From: CAZFAI01 sp964516555
Lineage (GTDB): Bacteria > Patescibacteriota > Microgenomatia > UBA12405
DNA length: 14,985 bases
Direction of reading: 5' to 3'
Assembly (NCBI GenBank): GCA_964516555.1
Contig: CAZFAI010000021.1
Coordinates: 1 to 14,985, forward strand
Shown: piece after piece, positions 7,339-12,922 of the stretch
Layout: every line of letters starts with the position of its first letter
How positions within the stretch are numbered: position 1 is the first letter of the stretch
Made by a program: the position numbers and the translations under genes
The notes under the pieces: model-generated
What the model was told of the DNA's origin: nothing
Databases searched by the model: none
Seen by the model: the letters and a program-made list of their open reading frames with translations, nothing else

Positions 7339-8331
7339 ATGCCCGAAAAATCATTTCCGAAAATTAACTACTTCTACTTCTTTCTTTTTGGAACTTTTTC
7401 CGGCCTTGCACTTTCTTTCATCATCAACCCTTCCTCATCAGAAACTGCCCCAATTTTCAAAGAAATCAGAAATAGACAAAATAACTCCTATATCAACCCG
7501 CTTCTCGAATGCGAAAATTCCCAAATCAGCAACACGGTTGCCCTCTCTGATCTAAAAAAATCCCTAGAATCAATTATTGAAAAAGAGAAAGCTGTAAACA
7601 ATGCCACTTTTTTCTCAATTTATTATCGCGACCTAAACAATGGGCCCTGGATTGGAATTAACGAAAAAGAACTATTTTCTCCGGCAAGCTTAATAAAAGT
7701 TCCTGTCATGATGGCCTACTACAAAGAAGCCGAATCGAATCCTGATATCTTAAATAAAACTTTAACCAACTCCCATGTATATAACCCCGAGGATCAGAAT
7801 ATCGATCCCGAAACAACCATTCTACCCAATCGAGAATACTCTATAGAAGAACTCATTAACCGTATGATTATTTATTCGGACAATCAAGCATACGACACTC
7901 TAACTGACAACATTGATAATACAAAAATCTACAGCATCTATAATCTTCTGGGTATCGATCTAAGTAAAGCTCACCTAGACCCATCCGGCAACATTATTAC
8001 AGTCAAAGATTACGCCGGCTTTTACCGTCTACTTTACAACTCTTCTTATCTTAGCCAAAAAATGTCTGAAAAAGCCCTTAAACTACTTACTCAAACAAAG
8101 TACAAAGATGCCCTCTATGCTGGTGTCCCTCAACACATTGAAGTTGCTCACAAATTTGGCGAACGTCAGTTTCTCCCCTCCCAAGAAAAACAGCTCCACG
8201 ATTGTGGCATTGTTTATCACCCTCAAAACCCTTACCTACTTTGTATCATGAGCCGTGGGCAGGATTTTAAGAAGTTATCAAATATCATCAAAAATATTTC
8301 AAAAGCTACCTACGACCACCTTACTCAATAA
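7339..8331 (+). CDS. Membrane-anchored serine hydrolase, class A beta-lactamase fold
   Basis: A 330-residue protein with an N-terminal hydrophobic segment (about residues 10-30) and a spacer, then a penicillin-recognising serine hydrolase domain. The three catalytic boxes are present: SLIK (S117, K120) in SPASLIKVPVMMAYYKE, SDN at 180-182, and KFG at 272-274 in place of KTG. The C-terminal strand is HDCGIVYHPQNPYLL. I do not see the E-x-E-L-N omega-loop motif that carries the deacylating glutamate (E166) of true class A beta-lactamases, so resistance is unlikely from sequence alone. A peptidoglycan peptidase or esterase-like role outside the membrane fits better, and the family is often annotated just as serine hydrolase. 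It is monocistronic and ends by overlapping the convergent metallo-hydrolase gene by 11 nt. No Shine-Dalgarno precedes the ATG. Confidence 0.88.
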   Translation: MPEKSFPKINYFYFFLFGTFSGLALSFIINPSSSETAPIFKEIRNRQNNSYINPLLECENSQISNTVALSDLKKSLESIIEKEKAVNNATFFSIYYRDLNNGPWIGINEKELFSPASLIKVPVMMAYYKEAESNPDILNKTLTNSHVYNPEDQNIDPETTILPNREYSIEELINRMIIYSDNQAYDTLTDNIDNTKIYSIYNLLGIDLSKAHLDPSGNIITVKDYAGFYRLLYNSSYLSQKMSEKALKLLTQTKYKDALYAGVPQHIEVAHKFGERQFLPSQEKQLHDCGIVYHPQNPYLLCIMSRGQDFKKLSNIIKNISKATYDHLTQ

Positions 8332-9097
8332 CATACACCACACTCCCCTCTTCATCAGTCCTCCTGACTATTGCTCCCACCTCTAATACTCTTTCTATTA
8401 CCTTTTTATCCGGATGCCCATAGCTATTTTTTCCGACACTAAACACCACTTCTCTCGGGGTAATCAAGTCAAGCAATTCTTCGCTTGTCGACCGTCCTGA
8501 CCCATGATGAGCCGCCTTCAGAATATCAATCTCACTATCCAACACTCCTCTCCACACCCAAAATCTCTCTATATCTTCCGACACATCCCCCGTCAATAAA
8601 AAATCAACATCCTTATATTTCAAAACACCAGCAACTGAATTATCATTATCATCAAAATCTCCAGTTATATTTATCACGGGATGTACTACTTCAAAGTAGA
8701 AATCCCCTATTCTAATAACATCATTTTGTCTCACTTCTTTTGCATAACTTATTTGTTCAACAATCCCCTGCCCACTTACTCCATATATCAACTCTTCTAT
8801 CTTATAATTCTGCTGTACGCCCGGCAATCCTCCTATATGGTCACTATCCTCGTGACTGATTATCACCACCTCCACCTTCTTGTCCCAAAAAGCCATATAT
8901 TTACCAAGACATTCCAACACCCTGTTGTCACTCCTGCCGGTGTCAATCAGTATTTGGTTAAACCCCCTGCTTGCCAGTATCGCATCTCCCTGGCCCACAT
9001 CACAAAATACTACCCTTGCCCTACCATCCGGCCAAGCGACTAAATAAGCTAATACCAAAAACAGCAAACTAAATAAAAGCAATATCCTTATTTTCAT
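8321..9097 (-). CDS. ComEC-type metallo-beta-lactamase-fold hydrolase, separate polypeptide
   Basis: A 258-residue protein equal to the C-terminal domain of ComEC/Rec2. One hydrophobic segment (residues 4-21) leads into RVVFCDVGQGDAILA, the usual entry to this domain. The metal motif is SHEDSDHIGG (H82, D84, D86, H87), followed by LLTGDV at 167-172, AAHHGSG (H197, H198) and YGHPDKKVIERV at 226-237. These are the conserved blocks of the ComEC nuclease-like domain proposed to degrade the non-transported DNA strand. The ATG at 9097 sits inside the end of the upstream comEC frame (29-nt overlap) and is preceded by AAGAAG, a weak Shine-Dalgarno, so translational coupling is likely. It is shifted +1 relative to comEC. 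The 3' end overlaps the convergent serine-hydrolase gene. Confidence 0.9.
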   Translation of the reverse strand: MKIRILLLFSLLFLVLAYLVAWPDGRARVVFCDVGQGDAILASRGFNQILIDTGRSDNRVLECLGKYMAFWDKKVEVVIISHEDSDHIGGLPGVQQNYKIEELIYGVSGQGIVEQISYAKEVRQNDVIRIGDFYFEVVHPVINITGDFDDNDNSVAGVLKYKDVDFLLTGDVSEDIERFWVWRGVLDSEIDILKAAHHGSGRSTSEELLDLITPREVVFSVGKNSYGHPDKKVIERVLEVGAIVRRTDEEGSVVYVIE

Positions 9098-10025
9098 TAT
9101 TTCTTCTTAATAGAATACTTCCCAACACCAAATACCAACCAATCAGCAAATACCAATTAAAATTAATCTCAATCACAATCCCCCGCATACTACCCACTCC
9201 CTCCGAAACCATAACCAAATACTTCAAAAATGGATACAATAACATCAACAATACTCTACCTCCAAAAGGCCACACCAAACCAATCAATACCCCCAACGCC
9301 CCTACCACAGTTAAATACTCAACCAGAAACAAACAAAAAGCATTAACCAAAGGTCCTACCAAACTAAAATCCCCAAAAACCAAAGCTAATATCGGACTAA
9401 TCCACAAACTTACCCAAAGTGTAGTTCTCAGATCTTCAACAAACAGGTTGTCTGTTTTCTTCCTTTTTCCTCTGATTGCTATCGCCCCAAACGCTACTAT
9501 ACTCAACCAAAATCCGGTTTTCACAATATACTCAATGTTTGCTGCCAACATAATCAGAATCGCTAAAACTAAACCTCTTAGTATGTTGTATTTTCTTCCC
9601 AGTATTTGCGCCCAATAATAAATTGTAATCAATATCGAAGCCCTCACAATCGGCGCCTCCCATCCTGCCATCGAAGCATATCCCCACACCAAAAATAATC
9701 CCCAAATAATCGCTCTTTTTCTACCCAAAACCACGGCTGCTTTTTCAATAACCATTTTGCTTATTAATGCCACATTAGCCCCGCTTGCAACAATTAAGTG
9801 CACCAGCCCTACGTTTTGAAGAGATGTATACAGTTGTTTGTCAAAATCCTGATACCCCAGCACCATTCCTCTCAATAAACTCGCTTCTTTACTTGGAAAG
9901 CTTTGATCAATGACGTGTATCAAATCCTGCTTTAATACAAACTTATATATCAATAGTACGCTTAAAATCAAACCAATATTTAAAAGCCAATTACTATAAA
10001 CTGATTTTGTCCTTGATATTTTCAT
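9069..10025 (-). CDS. comEC: ComEC/Rec2 DNA-uptake channel domain without DUF4131 or hydrolase domain
   Basis: A 318-residue polytopic membrane protein corresponding to the Competence domain of ComEC, the inner-membrane channel for single-stranded DNA in natural transformation. The family signature HLIVASGANVALI (76-88) matches the HLLAISGLHVGLV type. PIVRASILITIYYWAQILGR and KTGFWLSIVAFGAIAI follow as usual, and most of the chain is hydrophobic helices. The N-terminal DUF4131 domain of full-length ComEC is absent, and the C-terminal hydrolase is encoded by the next overlapping gene. I chose the ATG at 10025 over a TTG at 10040; a GGGGA lies 8 nt upstream of the ATG. It overlaps comEA by 32 nt and the hydrolase gene by 29 nt, each time with a +1 shift. 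This suggests a tightly coupled operon. Confidence 0.9.
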   Translation of the reverse strand: MKISRTKSVYSNWLLNIGLILSVLLIYKFVLKQDLIHVIDQSFPSKEASLLRGMVLGYQDFDKQLYTSLQNVGLVHLIVASGANVALISKMVIEKAAVVLGRKRAIIWGLFLVWGYASMAGWEAPIVRASILITIYYWAQILGRKYNILRGLVLAILIMLAANIEYIVKTGFWLSIVAFGAIAIRGKRKKTDNLFVEDLRTTLWVSLWISPILALVFGDFSLVGPLVNAFCLFLVEYLTVVGALGVLIGLVWPFGGRVLLMLLYPFLKYLVMVSEGVGSMRGIVIEINFNWYLLIGWYLVLGSILLRRNNENKDIAFI

Positions 10026-10575
10026 ACATCTTGTCCCCAATTCCTGACACCACTTTCAGTTCATTTATATCCTTAATTCTTCCGACCTTATCTCTATATT
10101 CAATAATTCTGGTTGCCAAAGCCGGACCAACTCCTGGCAACTTATCAAGTTCATCAGCCGTCGCTTTGTTTAAACTGATTTTCCCGCTGTTAATAGTCAA
10201 CTTATCCCCCAAAACTTCTCCCTTCTTTGGTATATAAATCTTTTGGCCATCAATCAACATCTCCACCCTGTTTATATTCTTCTCCACCCATTCCCTATCT
10301 GCTCCCTCAGCTAATCCCCCTGAAGCGGCCAACCCATCGTTTGTCCTCGACCCTGATGGCAACCGATAAACCCCCGGTTTCATTACCTCTCCCGCCATAT
10401 CAATCATTACCATACTATTAACTTGTGTATCTTTTACATCGTTACTTTTAATAATTTCCACTCCTGATTTTTTACTTGAATCCCGGATACTCATTCCCAA
10501 ACCAATTACTATCAAAATTATTCCGGCCCCCAATACCAAATCAATCCAATCCAACTTATGTAATCTATTCCACAC
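9994..10575 (-). CDS. comEA: ComEA, membrane-anchored DNA-binding competence protein
   Basis: A 193-residue receptor that binds incoming double-stranded DNA at the cell surface and feeds it to ComEC. Residues 10-28 form the membrane anchor. An SLBB domain spans about 54-116 (MIDMAGEVMKPGVYRLPSGS and GQKIYIPK). The C-terminal helix-hairpin-helix pair is SLNKATADELDKLPGVGPAL (134-153) with TRIIEYRDK, then LKVVSGIGDKMYENIKDKI. This is the standard Gram-positive-type ComEA layout and length. The GTG at 10575 is the start: it lies exactly 12 nt from an extended -10 box and an in-frame stop precedes it closely. It is the first gene of the comEA-comEC-hydrolase operon and divergent from the envelope operon across 61 bp. 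Confidence 0.95.
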   Translation of the reverse strand: MWNRLHKLDWIDLVLGAGIILIVIGLGMSIRDSSKKSGVEIIKSNDVKDTQVNSMVMIDMAGEVMKPGVYRLPSGSRTNDGLAASGGLAEGADREWVEKNINRVEMLIDGQKIYIPKKGEVLGDKLTINSGKISLNKATADELDKLPGVGPALATRIIEYRDKVGRIKDINELKVVSGIGDKMYENIKDKISL

Positions 10576-10581
10576 ATCATC

Positions 10582-10587
10582 AGTCTA
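10582..10587 (-). promoter_or_regulatory. Extended -10 element of the comEA operon
   Basis: TAGACT on the minus strand preceded by TGA (extended -10 form), first base 12 nt before the GTG start. It is the same hexamer and spacing as at the small membrane-protein gene. The closest -35-like hexamer is TTAACA at 19 nt spacing. Confidence 0.55.
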
Positions 10588-10624
10588 TCACCAGCTCTCC
10601 CTCGTTTGTTAACAAAAAATTGAC

Positions 10625-10630
10625 TATACT
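10625..10630 (+). promoter_or_regulatory. -10 element of the envelope operon
   Basis: TATACT, 5 of 6 to consensus, first base 12 nt before the GTG at 10637, predicting a leaderless GTG-start mRNA. TTGACT at 10620-10625 overlaps it and cannot serve as its -35. Confidence 0.55.
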
Positions 10631-10636
10631 AATAGT

Positions 10637-11248
10637 GTGATACCTCAACTGACAAAAATTATCCTGCTCTCNNNNNNNNNNTTTATCCCTCAAATTATTG
10701 CCCTGATCTCCATCATCCTTGTCACCATATCCATCCGCCAAAAAACACTCAATCTTTATCTTGTATCCCTCCTTATTAACCTGATTGTTTTTGGCACCAA
10801 CAGTCTCAATTCTCCCCTCTTCTTCTTAATCTACTTTCTCCTTTTTGTGCTTGCTTTCCACCATCCCCCCAGTGTCACTCTGGCTTATTCATTGTTCTTA
10901 ATTCTCCTTCTCTCTCAGTCACTCAATTCCGTCTCTTCCCTAATCCCCCTTTTCTCCCTCACCTTCATTTCTCCACTTGCCTGGTACGTCGGCCGACAAT
11001 ACTTAAATAATCAAAAAATGACTGTCAGTTTAGCCAAAGACGAAACCAGCGTTTTCCTCTTCTTCTCTCTTAATTTCAAAAACCACCTAACTGAAATTAT
11101 GGATTCTCTTTCCCTCCTCCAGTCAGATCCAAAACTCACCCCCACCCAAAAAAACGAACTAACTAAAGTCAAAAACATTTCTCAATCCCTACTTGAATCT
11201 TCACAAAAACTTACCCAACAAGTTGATCAGGAAACAGATGAAGGTTAA
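10637..11248 (+). CDS. Polytopic membrane protein with cytoplasmic helical tail, crossed by an N gap
   Basis: Not recognised. The frame gives 203 residues if the ten Ns are the true gap length. Four or five hydrophobic helices cover about residues 5-118, for example LFFLIYFLLFVLAF and YSLFLILLLS. A soluble tail of about 85 residues follows, mostly predicted helix. Part of it (NFKNHLTEIMDSLSLLQ, with H150, then LTPTQKNELTKVKNISQSLL) loosely resembles a histidine-kinase dimerisation hairpin, but no ATPase domain follows. The GTG start is supported by TATACT exactly 12 nt upstream. The last 11 nt overlap the next gene. As first gene of an envelope operon it may help sense, export or anchor the two surface proteins, but this is inference. 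Length and frame near the N-terminus are uncertain because of the gap. Confidence 0.65.
   Translation: MIPQLTKIILLXXXXFIPQIIALISIILVTISIRQKTLNLYLVSLLINLIVFGTNSLNSPLFFLIYFLLFVLAFHHPPSVTLAYSLFLILLLSQSLNSVSSLIPLFSLTFISPLAWYVGRQYLNNQKMTVSLAKDETSVFLFFSLNFKNHLTEIMDSLSLLQSDPKLTPTQKNELTKVKNISQSLLESSQKLTQQVDQETDEG
10672..10681. other. Assembly gap of 10 N
   Basis: Ten N bases fall in the first membrane helix of the gene starting at 10637. A round 10 is a common placeholder, so the true length and the reading frame across it are unknown. Confidence 0.95.
11229..11232 (+). promoter_or_regulatory. Shine-Dalgarno deciding the start of the secreted protein
   Basis: AGGA, 5 nt before the ATG at 11238, inside the 3' end of the preceding gene. 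It favours this start over the upstream in-frame ATG at 11193. It also shows that genes inside an operon can use ribosome binding sites while first genes do not. Confidence 0.5.
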
Positions 11249-12014
11249 TCGGTATTTACTACTATTTATTAAAATTGTCTTCCTATTTCTTGCCTTTATT
11301 ACCCTACAAAAAAACATCAAGGCCCAATCATTCAATTCTCCGTCTTATCGGATTGAGTGGGGAAATTTTAATGTTACATCCGGCAGTAAGTCATCTCCTA
11401 ACTACAACCTCACCGACACTGTCGGTCAAAATGCTCCCGGCCAGTTTGACAGTAGCGGTTACGTTCTTAAATCCGGTTTCCAATATATTTATGAATCTTT
11501 CAGAAGTGATTTTAGTTTTGAAATCGATCAGCTGTTGATAGATCTTGGTACCCTGGTCCCGGGAGTGGGTTCGACCGACACCAACACAATTACTATCACC
11601 ACCCCCTCCGGTCACGGTTATCAAATCCTAGCCCTTCAAAGCCACCCGCTCTCGCTTAACTCCGGCACCACTATCCCCGACACTACCTGCGATTCAAGCG
11701 ACTGTTCCGAAAGCACCTCGGGTATCTGGACCAGCAATACCGCCTATGGTTTTGGTTTCAATGCCCACGGAGTTAACGGTTTAGGATCGCCCACCGGTGT
11801 TGGTACCTCCCAATTCTTTCCCGACCCATCTCACTACCGTCAATTTGCTGACTACTCCGCCTCTCCCCCGGAAAGTGCCCAAACCATCATGTCCGAAGAT
11901 CTCCCTGTCGAAGAGCATTCAGCCAAAATTACCTATAAAACTAACATCTCTTCTAATCAGTCCGCCGGTAATTATGCTAATTCTGTTACATTTATAGCTG
12001 TCCCAAAATATTAA
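11238..12014 (+). CDS. Secreted beta-sandwich surface protein, possibly WxL-like
   Basis: A 258-residue exported protein. Residues 1-30 form a signal peptide (basic MKVNR, hydrophobic core, IKAQ-S end). The mature start SYRIEWGNFNVTSGSKSSPN is followed by YNLTDTVGQNAPGQFDSSGYVLKSGFQ, a pattern I associate with CPR secreted proteins. The body is Ser/Thr/Gly-rich and probably all beta. A CDSSDC pair near residue 152 could form a disulfide. The last 30 residues (KITYKTNISSNQSAGNYANS, ending VTFIAVPKY) resemble the closing strands of WxL and camelysin-like surface domains, although no W-x-L motif is seen. The start ATG 11238 has AGGA 5 nt upstream and gives a proper signal peptide; the longer frame from 11193 would spoil it. 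The next gene begins 2 nt after its stop. Confidence 0.72.
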   Translation: MKVNRYLLLFIKIVFLFLAFITLQKNIKAQSFNSPSYRIEWGNFNVTSGSKSSPNYNLTDTVGQNAPGQFDSSGYVLKSGFQYIYESFRSDFSFEIDQLLIDLGTLVPGVGSTDTNTITITTPSGHGYQILALQSHPLSLNSGTTIPDTTCDSSDCSESTSGIWTSNTAYGFGFNAHGVNGLGSPTGVGTSQFFPDPSHYRQFADYSASPPESAQTIMSEDLPVEEHSAKITYKTNISSNQSAGNYANSVTFIAVPKY

Positions 12015-12016
12015 TT

Positions 12017-12877
12017 ATGCCCGACTTTAGCTTAAACATAAATCCAGCCCAATCAGAATTCATCGTCAAGCCGGGCACTGCCGTTATCCAGGCCTACGAT
12101 ATTACAAATAATTCCGGAAACACTCTTTATCTGACTACTTCAGTAGAACCCTGGCAACCCGTCGGGTCAGACGGTTCGGTAACTTATCATCACCCCAACA
12201 CAAATGAGTTAATAAGTTTTTCTCTCAATAACGCTGATCTGAAAATGGGCGAAACCTTTGCTCTTCAACCCGGCCAAAAACGCCAATTGGTCCTAAAAGT
12301 TAAACCCGACCCTGCTGCTATTCAAAAAGATTACTATTACACCTTCTTTATAAACCAATCCCAAACTAACCAAATCAACCCCGACTCTGCCAGGACCTCA
12401 ACACAAGCCAAAGTTGGCACTCACCTCCTTTTTTCTGTTTCCGACACCAACCGTCTTTCCGTCTCAGCCCGAATTCTGGAGTTTGTCTCTTTTCCAAAAA
12501 TCAAAGATTGTTTTTTGTCACCGATTAATTTCTCTGCGCTCATCGAAAATCAAACCCCCAATTTTTTCAAAACAGAAGGCAAAATAACTGTTTATAAAAA
12601 TGACCGCGAAATGGCCAAACTCGACCTCTCCCCCCAAAACGTATTAGGCAATCACACCCGATCTATTCTTTGCACACCGGCCCAAACCTGCACACTCCAC
12701 CCACCTTTCTGGCCCGGTGCCTATACCGCCAATCTCTCATTGTCAGCCACCGATTCCTCCCAACCAGTAACCACAACCTTTTATATTTTTCCTTTTTCTA
12801 TCCTCGCCCTCATCTTCCCCCTCGCCTTGCTTACAATCTTCTTCACTCGCAAGACACACTCAAAACCCAAAAACTAA
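12017..12877 (+). CDS. Tail-anchored protein with two Ig-like domains, resembling WxL-interacting proteins
   Basis: 286 residues. About 1-118 form a first beta domain (DFSLNINPAQSEFIVKPGTA, then YDITNNSGNTLYLTTSVEPW), the pattern of extracellular Ig-like domains such as DUF916. About 130-250 form a second, with a CTPAQTC cysteine pair (219-225). Residues 255-276 are one membrane helix followed by a basic tail RKTHSKPKN. This order (DUF916-like, DUF3324-like, C-terminal helix) is that of WxL-interacting surface proteins, and the preceding gene encodes a possible partner. The odd point is the N-terminus: no signal peptide is present, and an in-frame stop upstream leaves no better start. Either secretion uses the C-terminal anchor, or an indel has cut off the signal. 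No Shine-Dalgarno precedes the ATG. The stop overlaps the terminator stem. Confidence 0.7.
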   Translation: MPDFSLNINPAQSEFIVKPGTAVIQAYDITNNSGNTLYLTTSVEPWQPVGSDGSVTYHHPNTNELISFSLNNADLKMGETFALQPGQKRQLVLKVKPDPAAIQKDYYYTFFINQSQTNQINPDSARTSTQAKVGTHLLFSVSDTNRLSVSARILEFVSFPKIKDCFLSPINFSALIENQTPNFFKTEGKITVYKNDREMAKLDLSPQNVLGNHTRSILCTPAQTCTLHPPFWPGAYTANLSLSATDSSQPVTTTFYIFPFSILALIFPLALLTIFFTRKTHSKPKN

Positions 12878-12903
12878 AACCCCCTTCGTAAAGAAGGGGG
12901 TTT
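12877..12903. terminator. Strong bidirectional terminator between convergent units
   Basis: A perfect 11-bp stem AAACCCCCTTC / GAAGGGGGTTT with loop GTAAA. In the minus direction it is followed by TTTTAGTTTTT and lies 19 nt past the ppdK stop. In the plus direction it begins at the stop codon of the envelope operon and has only a short T-run. It is clearest as the ppdK terminator and likely serves both. Confidence 0.88.
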
Positions 12904-12922
12904 CAAAATACTCCAAGCTATT

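Noticed and set aside
9069..9097. Programmed -1 frameshift joining comEC and the hydrolase
   Set aside because: The downstream frame is +1 relative to comEC, so a -1 slip at a slippery heptamer would not enter it.
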